This document shows, piece after piece, positions 48,891-58,103 of a stretch of DNA of 61,135 nucleotides. Source of the stretch: Indolivaga macrotermitis (GTDB lineage: Bacteria > Bacteroidota > Bacteroidia > Bacteroidales > Dysgonomonadaceae); the NCBI RefSeq assembly GCF_900128985.1, contig NZ_FQUC01000020.1, positions 1 to 61,135 on the forward strand, written 5' to 3'. Positions within the stretch are counted from its first letter, which is position 1. Every line of letters starts with the position of its first letter. Made by a program: the position numbers and the translations under genes. The notes beneath the pieces were generated by a model. That model did no database searches. It saw nothing but the letters and a program-made list of their open reading frames with translations, and had not been told where the DNA came from.

Positions 48891-48929
48891 GCAGCAGGGT
48901 GCAGTGTGTGCACTTTGCTGCTTTATTTT
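48891..48929 (+). terminator. Attenuator-like hairpin in leader 2
   Basis: GCAGCAGGGTGCA / TGCACTTTGCTGC stem (13 pairs with two G-U) with loop GTGTG, followed by TTTATTTT. It is the same in all three leaders except for the loop. Confidence 0.6.
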
Positions 48930-49083
48930 CGAGATTTGTCGGATAGTCTTTTAAACGCAAAGGCGCAAAGATACAAAGGGGGAAAACACTTCCTCTGTAA
49001 AAACCACATAAAAAAACAATCACTCTACATAAAAACAACAAATGGGTATCCAACCCTAAAAACAACAACTCAATTAAATGACA

Positions 49084-49902
49084 ATGAAAAAAAAGATTCT
49101 TTTACTGATGGGAGTATTCTCATTGGGAATAACCAATGCACAGGTAGGAATAAACACGCAAAACCCTTTGGGCGTATTCCATATAGATCCAAAAGGGGAT
49201 ACTAATGCAAGTGGTACTAGTGGGTATACGGATGATGTAATAGTAACTACCGATGGCGACGTTGGAATAGGAACGATAACTCCTACAGCCAAGTTTCATA
49301 TCAAAACATTAGGAACCCCAACCTCTCCTATTCCCGGGTTTCAACTTGAAGATGGAAATCAAGGTCTAAACAAAGCATTGACAAGTATCGATGATTCGGG
49401 TCTTGCCACGTGGTCTACAATTGTAGAAAAAAGTGCCCAAACCGGGAAAACCCTAATTTCGGCTAATAATAAATTATTATCTGAATTACAAGGTCAATAT
49501 TTTTTAATTGGAGGCGGATATATTTCATTACCTCCGGGACGTTGGGTTGTAATGCTCACATTTTACATGAGAACTACAAATAGTAACAAAGGACGGTATT
49601 CAATCAACGTAACCCTTACCGAAAAAAATTTGGGAAATGATTACCCGATGACCGATTCTGATATATCAACCGATATCGAAGAATATTTAACTGCACGTAC
49701 ATCCTTCTTCTCTCATTATGGTGCATCCGGTATATTATCGGGATCTATTATTGTTAATAACACATCAAATGCAACCAAAACATACTATGGTATGCTTGGA
49801 GATGTTTCTCTGATCCCAACTGCAGCAGGTAATAACAGACTTTACTTTGCCCAAATGACCGAGGATGTCATGTCTGCATTCCTTATACCAAACGATAACT
49901 AA
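49084..49902 (+). CDS. Secreted beta-rich protein, first gene of trio 2
   Basis: A 272-residue protein; the start at 49,084 is preferred because the paralogues start MKKKILLLMG (an upstream ATG at 49,078 is possible). The signal peptide and first 40 residues match the copies at 29,445 and 60,965. It has DGDVGIGTITPTAKFHIKTL and a C-terminal beta domain with PPGRWVVMLTFYMRTT and NATKTYYGMLGDV. Probably surface or periplasmic; function unknown. Confidence 0.7.
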   Translation: MKKKILLLMGVFSLGITNAQVGINTQNPLGVFHIDPKGDTNASGTSGYTDDVIVTTDGDVGIGTITPTAKFHIKTLGTPTSPIPGFQLEDGNQGLNKALTSIDDSGLATWSTIVEKSAQTGKTLISANNKLLSELQGQYFLIGGGYISLPPGRWVVMLTFYMRTTNSNKGRYSINVTLTEKNLGNDYPMTDSDISTDIEEYLTARTSFFSHYGASGILSGSIIVNNTSNATKTYYGMLGDVSLIPTAAGNNRLYFAQMTEDVMSAFLIPNDN

Positions 49903-49916
49903 GAATCAATAATTAT

Positions 49917-50759
49917 ATGAAATTTGCATTAACAATCATAACATTTCTCCTAAATGTTGCACTATACGGGCAAGTAGGAATCAATACAAAAAATCCTGTT
50001 AGTGGTACATTATACATAGATTCCAGAGGGGATAACACAGCAGGAACAACAGATGATGTATTTATTAACACCAATGGTGATGTTTCAATCGGACATATAT
50101 CACCCATTACCAGATTAGACATCAAATCGTCTTTGGGTCAAGAGGCTTTTCGTGTCGATGACGGCTCTGAAGAGTCCGGATCTTCCGGCGAAGATAAAAT
50201 GCTATTATCTGACCAGAATGGTGTAGCTCGTTGGGATACTTATCCCGGAACAATCCCTCTGATATACGGACAACTGAATGGAGGATTACGTGATTTGCCA
50301 TTTTCTTATTTAACGACTATGACATCTTCACCTCCAACCTTTATTTATGCCAACGGATGGATAACTTTACCTAAAGGTCGATGGTTAGTAGCTATAACAA
50401 TGAAATTATCAGTAAACAGTATATCGCCGGACGGAGATAAAAGAGCTTGGATAAGAGCAGGTTTCATCTCCGATAAACCACAATATACAGATGGCACAAT
50501 CGAAACCATAAACTATTCGACTGGCTCTGTTGTATCAGGTTCGTATGTATCCGGATTCGGACACTCAGCATCTTATGGCATAATGGAAGGATATAGCATT
50601 ATTTTAAATACTGAAGACAAAGATATTACTTATTACTTCGGATTAAGACCTGTATCGAATATCAATCTGGAAACATCCGATATACTCACAAAGTTTGCTT
50701 ATCCATCAACCGACTCTCACGAGAATCAAATTATAGCTATAAAAATGGCTGATAACTAA
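49917..50759 (+). CDS. Secreted beta-rich protein, second gene of trio 2
   Basis: A 280-residue paralogue. Its signal peptide is MKFALTIITFLLNVALYGQ. It then has VGINTKNPVSGTLYIDSRGD, NGDVSIGHISPITRLDIKSS and a beta domain with PKGRWLVAITMKLS and DITYYFGLRPVS. It is 14 bp after the first gene of the trio, on the same transcript. Confidence 0.7.
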   Translation: MKFALTIITFLLNVALYGQVGINTKNPVSGTLYIDSRGDNTAGTTDDVFINTNGDVSIGHISPITRLDIKSSLGQEAFRVDDGSEESGSSGEDKMLLSDQNGVARWDTYPGTIPLIYGQLNGGLRDLPFSYLTTMTSSPPTFIYANGWITLPKGRWLVAITMKLSVNSISPDGDKRAWIRAGFISDKPQYTDGTIETINYSTGSVVSGSYVSGFGHSASYGIMEGYSIILNTEDKDITYYFGLRPVSNINLETSDILTKFAYPSTDSHENQIIAIKMADN

Positions 50760-50802
50760 TTAAGATACATTACTCAAATATAAAACTACAACTCTGTTCT
50801 TT

Positions 50803-51651
50803 ATGAATAAATACATTATTAATTTAACCATACTTTTTATCTGGTGGTATACAATAAATATATGCCCGTTATTTGCTCAAATAGGTATTAATACAGAAAC
50901 TATTTCATCGGGTCTGATAATGCAAATAGATCCTCTAGGCAATAGCAGCAGTTCTTCCGGCAACCGGTATGATGATGACATCGTTATATCAGATAACGGA
51001 AATGTAGGTATCGGAACCATCTCCCCTCAGTACAAACTACATATCAAGAAAAAGAGCAGTGATAGCCCGGAACCTCTTATTAAGATAACAGACGGAAGTG
51101 AAAAGAAAGACAGGATTTTCATGTACTCTAACGGAAAGACTTTATGGAAAGACCTTATACCCGGAGTTGCTAAATTCGGAACTTTTAGCTCTAATGGAGT
51201 AAGTATCCCTGTTAATACAAGCAACTTTATAAACACAGGTACTTATATTTCACTCGACAAAGGTATCTGGCTCTTAAATATATCTTTAGTGGTAGATGGA
51301 AGCAGTATTACAATTCCTTCTATCGATTATAATGCCCGGCTGTGGCTTCATATCACTATTACCGATAACAATATAGCCGGAAGTATATCTACAGCATCTT
51401 CTGATATCTTTCTGGATACAGCTGCCGGTTATCGGCATTCCGATTGGGGTAATCTCGTATTTCCTTATCTTACAAGTACCATTAACGCTAAAATAGTTAT
51501 AAATAATACCTCTGATAATTCCAAAAATTATTATCTGGCAGTAGGAAATATAACTCAGGCTGTAGGGACTTCAATGTCCGGATATATCGATTCTGTAGGA
51601 AAATTTGACACCGGATGTAGTTTATATGCTCTCAAAGTAAAAATTGATTAG
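50803..51651 (+). CDS. Secreted beta-rich protein, third gene of trio 2
   Basis: A 282-residue paralogue with an N-terminal hydrophobic signal region (LTILFIWWYTINICPLFAQ). It then has IGINTETISSGLIMQIDPLG and NGNVGIGTISPQYKLHIKKK. The C-terminal beta domain has LDKGIWLLNISLVVDG and SKNYYLAVGNITQ. It is 43 bp after the second gene and followed by a terminator. Confidence 0.7.
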   Translation: MNKYIINLTILFIWWYTINICPLFAQIGINTETISSGLIMQIDPLGNSSSSSGNRYDDDIVISDNGNVGIGTISPQYKLHIKKKSSDSPEPLIKITDGSEKKDRIFMYSNGKTLWKDLIPGVAKFGTFSSNGVSIPVNTSNFINTGTYISLDKGIWLLNISLVVDGSSITIPSIDYNARLWLHITITDNNIAGSISTASSDIFLDTAAGYRHSDWGNLVFPYLTSTINAKIVINNTSDNSKNYYLAVGNITQAVGTSMSGYIDSVGKFDTGCSLYALKVKID

Positions 51652-51686
51652 CCATAAATTGTCCGGATATATCTCTATACGAAAAA

Positions 51687-51708
51687 ACCGATGGGATTCC
51701 CATCGGTT
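51687..51708. terminator. Bidirectional terminator
   Basis: Stem ACCGATGGGA/TTCCCATCGGT-type, flanked by A-run and T-run, between trio 2 and the biotin carrier gene. Confidence 0.85.
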
Positions 51709-51732
51709 TTATTATCTCAAATAAAAGAACTC

Positions 51733-52182
51733 TTATTCGATAGTAAGAATAGTAACACCTTCGAGAACTGAATCACCTGGATTCACTCCTATCGAAGTTA
51801 CTGTTCCGTCTTTAGGAGCATTGATAGAATTTTCCATCTTCATAGCTTCCAATACGGCTACAGTTTGTCCTTTCTTTACAGCATCACCCACATTTACATT
51901 GATACCGACAACAATACCGGGAAGTGGCGATTTTATAGCACCGGCACTACTACCTCCACCGGCAGGCTTGTTAGGAGTCGACGCAACAACTGTTTTCTTA
52001 GGAGCAGCGGCCGCAGTTGGTTTAGCAACCGGATTCGCTGTAAATGTTACTTCCTCCTCGTTGTTGACTAATTCTACCTCATAATTGCTTCCGTTTACAG
52101 CAACCTGAGCAATAGAATTTTCTAATTTGTTTACGGCTACGATATAGTCCTGACCGTTAATTCTATATATGAATTGTTTCAT
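51733..52182 (-). CDS. Biotin carboxyl carrier subunit (methylmalonyl-CoA decarboxylase gamma-like)
   Basis: A 149-residue biotinyl carrier protein. It has an N-terminal domain (about 1-55), an Ala/Pro/Lys linker (about 55-80) and a C-terminal biotinyl domain with the biotinylation motif LEAMKMENSINAP (Lys about 116). It is the last gene of a group with mmdA and the small subunit, so it should carry CO2 as carboxybiotin. Lipoyl carriers lack the AMKM motif. Confidence 0.9.
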   Translation of the reverse strand: MKQFIYRINGQDYIVAVNKLENSIAQVAVNGSNYEVELVNNEEEVTFTANPVAKPTAAAAPKKTVVASTPNKPAGGGSSAGAIKSPLPGIVVGINVNVGDAVKKGQTVAVLEAMKMENSINAPKDGTVTSIGVNPGDSVLEGVTILTIE

Positions 52183-52201
52183 GATAAAATTTCTCTAATT
52201 T

Positions 52202-52378
52202 TTATTTTCTTGTTGGCATTTGAAGCATCATTGCACTTCTGTCAACCCAGGGAAGATTAGCTTTAGACTCATGCTTAATGGTAAGAACATTACTTTCAAC
52301 ATCGTGTTGATGCTGAAAATCATATATCGCCATAGCAATAGCCGCTAAAACCTCTGTGGGTATATTTTTATCACTCAT
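52202..52378 (-). CDS. Small subunit-like protein of decarboxylase operon
   Basis: A 58-codon frame, MSDKNIPTEVLAAIAMAIYD onwards, between mmdA and the biotin carrier gene. Bacteroidetes decarboxylase operons usually hold a small OadG-like or unknown subunit here, with the same EVLAAIAMA start. The spacing (19 bp to the biotin carrier, 43 bp from mmdA) fits an operon. Confidence 0.7.
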   Translation of the reverse strand: MSDKNIPTEVLAAIAMAIYDFQHQHDVESNVLTIKHESKANLPWVDRSAMMLQMPTRK

Positions 52379-52421
52379 AATTTCAAGCTATTTAATACTT
52401 ATTACTCTCAATCAGATCTAA

Positions 52422-53981
52422 TTACAGAGGTAAGTTATCGTGCTTTTTAGCAGGATTTACCTGATTTTTAGTTCTTAATTGTTCCAAAGCACGGATCACG
52501 CGGAAACGTGTATTACGAGGTTCAATTACATCATCGATATAACCATAACGAGCTGCATTGTAAGGATTACAGAATAGTTTGTTATACTCTTCTTTCTTAG
52601 CGGCAGCAGCTTCTGCTTGCTTAACCGGATCCGGATCAGCAGCAATTTCTTTTGCATACAATACTTCTACAGCACCATCAGCACCCATCACAGCGATTTC
52701 GGCAGTTGGCCATGCATAGTTGATATCTCCGCGAAGTTGTTTACAGCTCATCACAATATGAGAACCTCCGTAAGATTTACGTAAAGTTACAGTTACTTTA
52801 GGCACAGTAGCTTCACCGTAAGCATAAAGAAGTTTTGCTCCATGAACGATTACGCCACCGTACTCCTGACCTGTTCCGGGAAGGAATCCTGGTACGTCTA
52901 CCAATGTTACCAAAGGAATATTGAATGCATCACAGAAACGTACGAAACGTGCTGCCTTACGAGAGGCATTGATATCTAATACCCCAGCCATATATTTAGG
53001 TTGGTTAGCTACGATACCTACCGATTGTCCGTTGAAACGAGCGAAACCGATAATTATATTTTTAGCATAAGCCGAGTGTACCTCAAGGAATTCACCATTA
53101 TCAATAACAGCACCGATTACTTCATACATATCATATGCTTTATTCGGATTGTCAGGAATGATTTCATTCAACAGGTCGTCCATTCTTGCGATTGGGTCAG
53201 TACATTCCACGCGAGGAGCTTCTTCTTTATTGTTAGAAGGCAAGAAACTCATCAGGTTACGGATCAAAGCAAGACCATCGTCTTCATTTTCAACAGAAAA
53301 ATGAGCAACTCCCGACTTTGTGGTATGTACACTTGCACCACCTAATTCTTCCTGAGTAACATCTTCACCTGTTACAGTTTTCACAACCTTTGGTCCTGTA
53401 AGGAACATGTATGAAGTTCCTTCAGTCATGATATTGAAGTCGGTCAATGCAGGTGAATATACAGCACCACCGGCACATGGCCCGAAGATTCCTGAAATTT
53501 GAGGAATTACTCCTGATGAAAGAATATTACGTTGGAAGATCTCAGCATAACCGGCAAGAGCATTTACACCTTCCTGAATACGAGCACCACCCGAGTCGTT
53601 GATACCGATACAAGGTGCACCAACTTTCATTGCCATATCCATTACTTTACAGATTTTCATTGCCAATGTTTCAGACAGCGAACCTCCGATTACAGTAAAG
53701 TCCTGTGCAAAGATATAAACAAGGCGTCCGCCTATTGTTCCGCATCCGGTTACTACCCCGTCACCAAGGAATTTAGTTTTCTCCATTCCGAAGTTTGTAC
53801 AACGGTGTTCAACGAACATATCGAATTCTTCGAAACTACCTTCATCTAATAAGATAGCAATACGTTCGCGAGCAGTGTATTTTCCTTTTGCATGTTGACC
53901 ATCGATTCTTTTCTGACCACCTCCAAGGCGTGCCTTTTCACGAAGTTCAATAAGCTCTTTTACTTTTTCAAGTTGGCTCAT
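52422..53981 (-). CDS. mmdA: Methylmalonyl-CoA / propionyl-CoA carboxyltransferase subunit
   Basis: A 519-residue carboxyltransferase of the acyl-CoA carboxylase beta / MmdA family. It has the [16 protein letters not shown] motif, the two acyl-CoA oxyanion regions ([12 protein letters not shown] at about 125 and the [25 protein letters not shown] region at about 370) and the C-terminal [13 protein letters not shown] end. It transfers CO2 between methylmalonyl-CoA and biotin in the succinate-to-propionate route. The next gene upstream is the epimerase, supporting this role over acetyl-CoA carboxylase. Confidence 0.92.
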   Translation of the reverse strand: MSQLEKVKELIELREKARLGGGQKRIDGQHAKGKYTARERIAILLDEGSFEEFDMFVEHRCTNFGMEKTKFLGDGVVTGCGTIGGRLVYIFAQDFTVIGGSLSETLAMKICKVMDMAMKVGAPCIGINDSGGARIQEGVNALAGYAEIFQRNILSSGVIPQISGIFGPCAGGAVYSPALTDFNIMTEGTSYMFLTGPKVVKTVTGEDVTQEELGGASVHTTKSGVAHFSVENEDDGLALIRNLMSFLPSNNKEEAPRVECTDPIARMDDLLNEIIPDNPNKAYDMYEVIGAVIDNGEFLEVHSAYAKNIIIGFARFNGQSVGIVANQPKYMAGVLDINASRKAARFVRFCDAFNIPLVTLVDVPGFLPGTGQEYGGVIVHGAKLLYAYGEATVPKVTVTLRKSYGGSHIVMSCKQLRGDINYAWPTAEIAVMGADGAVEVLYAKEIAADPDPVKQAEAAAAKKEEYNKLFCNPYNAARYGYIDDVIEPRNTRFRVIRALEQLRTKNQVNPAKKHDNLPL

Positions 53982-54046
53982 GTTTTTATTTTTTGATTCT
54001 TAAATTTATTTTATCTTTTTGTTTAATCCTAAATCGTATAATATGC

Positions 54047-54084
54047 CAAAGAAGTTTTACCAACCATATAGTAAAACTTCTTTG
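54047..54084 (-). terminator. Long hairpin between epimerase and mmdA genes
   Basis: A 14-bp perfect stem CAAAGAAGTTTTAC / GTAAAACTTCTTTG around a 10-nt loop. On the minus strand the T-run after it is poor, so it may be an attenuator or an RNA processing site rather than a full terminator. Confidence 0.55.
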
Positions 54085-54095
54085 ATATGCTTATA

Positions 54096-54506
54096 TTACT
54101 TATTTGGATGTTCGCAGAGTTCGGTAAGTACACTGCATGTTGATTTCGGATGAAGGAAAGCAATATTAAGCCCTTCTGCTCCCGGACGGGGTGCTTTGTC
54201 GATCAATTGGACTCCTTTGCTTTCTGCTTCTGCTAATGAAGCAGCTACGCTGTCAACTGAAAAAGCAATGTGATGTATACCTTCACCTTTTTTCTCGATA
54301 AACTTAGCAATAGTGCTATCGGGGCTGGTCGGCTCAAGAAGTTCGATCTTAGTTTGTCCTACTTTGAAAAATGCAGTTTTCACTTTCTGATCTTCTACCA
54401 CTTCAATGTTATAACATTTCAGGCCTAACACGCCTTCATAATATGGAAGGCTTTCTTCAATGCTTTTTACAGCAATGCCAAGATGTTCGATGTGCGAAAT
54501 ATTCAT
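54096..54506 (-). CDS. mce: Methylmalonyl-CoA epimerase
   Basis: A 136-residue glyoxalase-fold enzyme that interconverts (R)- and (S)-methylmalonyl-CoA. It has the metal ligands His in HIEHLGIAVKS (about 7), Glu in TKIELLEP (about 54), His in GEGIHHIAFSV (about 78) and Glu in LTELCEH near the C-terminus. It is the first gene of the mmd group. Confidence 0.93.
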   Translation of the reverse strand: MNISHIEHLGIAVKSIEESLPYYEGVLGLKCYNIEVVEDQKVKTAFFKVGQTKIELLEPTSPDSTIAKFIEKKGEGIHHIAFSVDSVAASLAEAESKGVQLIDKAPRPGAEGLNIAFLHPKSTCSVLTELCEHPNK

Positions 54507-54685
54507 GTCTTTCTATAAAAAAGTTAGTAAATTTTATTGTTTACAAAATTACTAATTTAATTATAATGAGAAAGAATAATTACGGATAAAAAGAGGTTCT
54601 GTTTATCTCCAATTGGTATTATCGATAAGTATGGCTATACTTTTACCTTACATATTGATTATTTCTCTGTTAATTTTTTTTGTAC

Positions 54686-54895
54686 TCACATATTATATAT
54701 TGTAATAATACAAGGCTCGGTGTTGGTCACCGTATAATATCCATCTGCCGGGTTTGTTACCGTACTATAAACCCTAAATCCCATTACCAGAGCAAATCTT
54801 ATATACAAGTAATCCGTAGGATAACAATATCCTGCATACAAGGCTGTAGGAAAAGCCATATATTCGCCTCCCCCATTAGGTTGTTACCATATAAT
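54686..54895 (-). pseudogene. Possible coding remnant after degenerate leader
   Basis: A frame on the minus strand with no clear start, reading NGGGEYMAFPTALYAGYC and later FALVMGFRVYSTVTNPADGYY, ends at a stop at 54,686. It has many Tyr and the FRVYS end common to C-termini of some Bacteroidetes surface proteins, but no known family can be claimed. It lies where a leader-controlled gene would be expected. Confidence 0.3.
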
Positions 54896-54904
54896 GCATT
54901 ATCC

Positions 54905-54996
54905 CAAGCTGCTAAAATCTAGATATTTATCGATATTTTACGTGTAAAAATATCGGTCATTCTACTCGAAAAAGCTTATCTGATGTGCCAAATATA
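54905..54996 (-). repeat. Degenerate copy of the trio leader 5' part
   Basis: On the minus strand it reads TATATTTGGCACATCA, then AATGACCGATATTTTTACAC, like TATATTTGCCCCATCAAAC and AATGACCGATATTTTCACAC in leader 2. The AG tract and the attenuator hairpin are missing. Confidence 0.6.
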
Positions 54997-55151
54997 GGGA
55001 TTGTTTTGATTATTCAAAAGAAAGTCTATTTCTTCAAAAACAGAATCAATATTTAATAAAAGAAATAGTTATGTTAAAAATGGCATTTCAGTAAACTAAA
55101 AGCAATCAGTGATGTTTAAAAGATATATTAATCTCTTAAAAAAAGTTTATT

Positions 55152-55364
55152 ATGGAAGGCAAAAAAAGACGTACTATTATGACTGTTGTCGGAGTCTGCT
55201 TGGTTGTTTCTTCTTTATTCTTTTTTATGCAGATAGGTGGACTCAGAGAAGCCGGAATAGTGGATAAAGCAAACCTCTTTATGCTCTATGGAATGGGAGC
55301 TATTATAGTAGGTATGATATGCTGTCTATTTGGTTTCCTTAGAGGGCACAGTCATTCTGAATGA
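55152..55364 (+). CDS. Small two-helix membrane protein
   Basis: A 70-residue protein with a basic N-terminus (MEGKKRRT) and two hydrophobic segments (about 9-27 and 43-62), ending in GHSHSE. It has a usable upstream purine stretch and a strong terminator after it, so it is probably a real single gene. Function unknown. Confidence 0.6.
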   Translation: MEGKKRRTIMTVVGVCLVVSSLFFFMQIGGLREAGIVDKANLFMLYGMGAIIVGMICCLFGFLRGHSHSE

Positions 55365-55392
55365 TAAAGTCGCACTGAATTAAGGTGGATAG

Positions 55393-55438
55393 ATCTAAGA
55401 AATTGTTCGATTGTTGATGGATGAATAATTTCTTAGAT
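55393..55438 (+). terminator. Terminator after small membrane protein
   Basis: 12-bp perfect stem ATCTAAGAAATT / AATTTCTTAGAT followed by TTATTTTTTG. Confidence 0.85.
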
Positions 55439-55510
55439 TTATTTTTTGTGAAAAAAAAGAAGAAAAGCCACAAAGCCTTTCTCCTTCTGTTATTTTACGG
55501 TATACTTATG

Positions 55511-56092
55511 TCAATATAATTCGAACAAATAACCGATATTTATACCATAGTTGTAGCTACATCCTCTTTTTCCATCCCACGGTTTAATAACTCCAAACTG
55601 AAAGCTGCTACCTATATAAAAACCATTTACCATTACACTAAAACCGACTTGGGGACCGAAATTGAAACGCTTATATGAATCAAAAATATCGGGCTTTATA
55701 CGTCCCTCATCTGAATCAGTCCAGTAACTTCCGGCAAACGCATAACGGGCGAAAGCACCGAAATCAAATCCAACGCTAACATCTTCGTCTCCTGCTCTTA
55801 GAGAAAGCATTAGAGGAACTTCCAGTGAATAGGTTGATGCCGAATAGTCAGGATTGTATTTCTTAGCTGATTTCGAACCGTCTAAGGAGACCAAAAGGCT
55901 TGGTTGAAAAAATAGCTTTTCACTTAATGGCGTACTCAACATTCCTCCGGCTTTAAATCCGAAACGGCTTTTAGCGTCAGCAGTACTAAGGGATGTTATA
56001 TTTCCGGAACCTCTGAATCCGATAAAAGTTTGCGAGTAACTTAATGTATATCCCAATAATATAAAAAAGAGTAATAATACAGATTTTTTCAT
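55511..56092 (-). CDS. Outer membrane beta-barrel protein (PorT-like fold)
   Basis: About 193 residues from the likely start at 56,092 (MKKSVLLLFFILLGYTLSYS, a signal peptide). An upstream in-frame Met at 56,137 would put a non-signal extension in front of it. The mature protein has alternating strands (GFRGSGNITS, KAGGMLSTPLSEKLFFQPSL, LEVPLMLSLRAG, GPQVGFSVMVNGFYIGSSF) and ends in YGINIGYLFELY with a terminal Tyr, as in outer membrane beta-barrels. It resembles small 8-stranded barrels annotated PorT-like; function unknown. Confidence 0.75.
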   Translation of the reverse strand: MKKSVLLLFFILLGYTLSYSQTFIGFRGSGNITSLSTADAKSRFGFKAGGMLSTPLSEKLFFQPSLLVSLDGSKSAKKYNPDYSASTYSLEVPLMLSLRAGDEDVSVGFDFGAFARYAFAGSYWTDSDEGRIKPDIFDSYKRFNFGPQVGFSVMVNGFYIGSSFQFGVIKPWDGKRGCSYNYGINIGYLFELY

Positions 56093-56160
56093 ATGTGAAA
56101 TTTTTACAAAAATAGTCTCTTTTTCAAGAAATCCCAAAATATGCCGATCTGAATATCAGA

Positions 56161-56191
56161 AAAGGAAGAACCCTATTGAAGTTCTTCCTTT
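56161..56191 (-). terminator. Terminator after pfkA
   Basis: 11-bp perfect stem AAAGGAAGAAC / GTTCTTCCTTT followed on the minus strand by TCTGA; U-tract moderate (TTTTCT). Confidence 0.7.
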
Positions 56192-56217
56192 TACAGTTTA
56201 TATATAATCCGTAATAA

Positions 56218-57198
56218 TCAGATAGATAACACCTTCAAGGTATTAATCAAATCTTCATTAACTGGTTTATTCTTTTTGATCGCTTTAGAGAATGGCACAT
56301 AAACTATTTTATCATTCTGAATACCGATCATAACATTACGCTGATCATCCAAAAGTGCATCTATCGCAGCAGCTCCCATACGGCTCGCTAAAATACGATC
56401 GGCAGCAGTCGGAGACCCTCCGCGTTGCACGTGCCCCAAAATAGTAACACGCACATCATATTGCGGATACTCTTTTTTTACCCGTTCGGCCATGGTCATA
56501 GCACCACCGGTTATATCACCTTCAGTTACAAGAACTAAGCTACTATTTTTACTTTTTCTGAACCCATTAGAAATAAGTTCGCCTAACTGGTCAGACTCGA
56601 ATACACGTTCAGGGATAATTGCAGCCTCAGCTCCTGTTGCCAAAGCACCGTTTAGAGCCAAATATCCGCATTCACGCCCCATTACTTCTATAAAGAACAG
56701 CCTTTCGTGTGAACTTGCTGTATCTCTGATCTTATCCACAGCATCCATAATAGTATTAAGCGCTGTATCATAACCGATGGTCATATCAGTACCATTCAGG
56801 TCATTATCAATAGTTCCGGGCAAACCGACAATAGGTATATTATGTTCCTGAGCCAAAATTCGTGCTCCTGTTAGAGAACCGTCTCCTCCTATAACAACTA
56901 GGGCATCAATGCCTTCGCGTTGCATAGCCTCGAAAGCAACCTGACGGCCTTCAGCTGTCATAAATTCTTTACAACGGGCTGTTTTAAGGATAGTTCCTCC
57001 TTGTTGGATAATATTACTGACACTATTGGTTTTGAAAGGGACGATTTCGTCAAAAATCAATCCTCTATAACCTCTCATAATGCCTTTTACCTCAATGTTA
57101 TTGTAAATAGCAGCGCGGGTAACAGCACGAATAGCCGCATTCATACCCGGAGCATCACCTCCAGAGGTTAGAACGCCAATACACTTAATGTTTGCCAT
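56218..57198 (-). CDS. pfkA: 6-Phosphofructokinase, ATP-dependent
   Basis: A 326-residue glycolytic enzyme forming fructose-1,6-bisphosphate. It has [18 protein letters not shown] (nucleotide loop, about 8-25), the GGDGSLTGA motif with Gly where PPi-dependent forms have Asp, the catalytic [12 protein letters not shown] and the substrate loop [15 protein letters not shown]. Together these indicate the ATP-dependent bacterial form. It is 20 bp downstream of ispH in the cmk-ispH-pfkA group. Confidence 0.95.
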   Translation of the reverse strand: MANIKCIGVLTSGGDAPGMNAAIRAVTRAAIYNNIEVKGIMRGYRGLIFDEIVPFKTNSVSNIIQQGGTILKTARCKEFMTAEGRQVAFEAMQREGIDALVVIGGDGSLTGARILAQEHNIPIVGLPGTIDNDLNGTDMTIGYDTALNTIMDAVDKIRDTASSHERLFFIEVMGRECGYLALNGALATGAEAAIIPERVFESDQLGELISNGFRKSKNSSLVLVTEGDITGGAMTMAERVKKEYPQYDVRVTILGHVQRGGSPTAADRILASRMGAAAIDALLDDQRNVMIGIQNDKIVYVPFSKAIKKNKPVNEDLINTLKVLSI

Positions 57199-57218
57199 GA
57201 TTAATTCAACTTATTTTA

Positions 57219-58103
57219 TTATACAGATTTCGCTATTAGAGACGAAATGTCGGCGATTTTTTTCTCCACTTCTTCCATTTGCCATTTGGGGGTAGATGTG
57301 GCACCGCATACACCTATTGAAATCCCTTGCTTGATTACAGCCGGGTCGATTTCATCGGGTGAAGATACAAAATAAGAGTTAGAATTATACTTTTTACATT
57401 CAGAAAAAAGCACTTTACCATTAGAACTTTTTTTACCGGCAACAAAAAAGATCAGATCATGTTTAGTCGCAAATTCCTTTATGTTAGGAATACGATTGGA
57501 TACCTGACGGCAAATGGTATCAAAGTACTCAAACTGAGCATCGGGACTTATTCTGGACGAAATAATGTCAATAACATCCTGAAATCCATCCAGTGGTTTC
57601 GTTGTTTGTGAAAACAGGCAAATATTTTTGGAGTAATCCAATTTATCCAGATCTTCTTTATGTTCGATAACAATAGCCTGAGAATCGGTCTGTCCCATCA
57701 AACCGTTTACTTCGGCATGTCCTTTTTCCCCGTAAATAACGATCTGGGTTTCATTATCTATTTCGTTGTTATGCTTATCCTTTATACGTCTTTGTAAACG
57801 AAGGACAACAGGACACGACGCATCAATGATCTCAATATTATTTCGTTTTGCAGTCTCGTATGTACTGGGTGGTTCTCCGTGTGCACGAAGTAATACTTTT
57901 ACATTAGTTAGTTGACCGAATTCTTCATGATTTATAGTCCGAAGTCCCAGTTTTGCCAGTCTTTCTACTTCCAGGTTGTTATGCACAATATCTCCTAAAC
58001 AGTATAAAACCCCACCTTTCGCCAATTCTTCTTCCGCTTTTTTGATGGCGTTTACCACACCAAAGCAAAATCCTGATTTTGAGTCTATTTCAATTGTATT
58101 CAT
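57219..58103 (-). CDS. ispH: 4-Hydroxy-3-methylbut-2-enyl diphosphate reductase
   Basis: A 294-residue iron-sulfur enzyme, last step of the MEP pathway, making IPP and DMAPP. Cluster Cys residues are in [10 protein letters not shown] (about 13), DASCPVV (about 94) and [11 protein letters not shown] (about 267). The active-site Glu/His motifs [11 protein letters not shown] and LLRAHGEPP are present. It overlaps cmk by 4 bp (start inside the cmk stop). Confidence 0.95.
   Translation of the reverse strand: MNTIEIDSKSGFCFGVVNAIKKAEEELAKGGVLYCLGDIVHNNLEVERLAKLGLRTINHEEFGQLTNVKVLLRAHGEPPSTYETAKRNNIEIIDASCPVVLRLQRRIKDKHNNEIDNETQIVIYGEKGHAEVNGLMGQTDSQAIVIEHKEDLDKLDYSKNICLFSQTTKPLDGFQDVIDIISSRISPDAQFEYFDTICRQVSNRIPNIKEFATKHDLIFFVAGKKSSNGKVLFSECKKYNSNSYFVSSPDEIDPAVIKQGISIGVCGATSTPKWQMEEVEKKIADISSLIAKSV

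Larger units (their letters stand above)
54507..55151. other. Intergenic region with degenerate leader
   Basis: 645 bp. It holds the degenerate leader copy (54,905-54,996, minus) and, downstream of it on the same strand, a possible decayed reading frame (54,686-54,895). The part near 55,000-55,150 contains the promoter region of the 70-aa gene and is AT-rich. Confidence 0.5.

Noticed and set aside
48723-49205. Reading frame of about 160 codons across leader 2, with similar frames in leaders 1 (29,306-29,722) and 3 (60,692-61,087)
   Set aside because: It begins only at a TTG, overlaps the real first gene in another frame and is conserved only because the whole leader DNA is conserved; it also spans the hairpin. 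A short leader peptide is not excluded.
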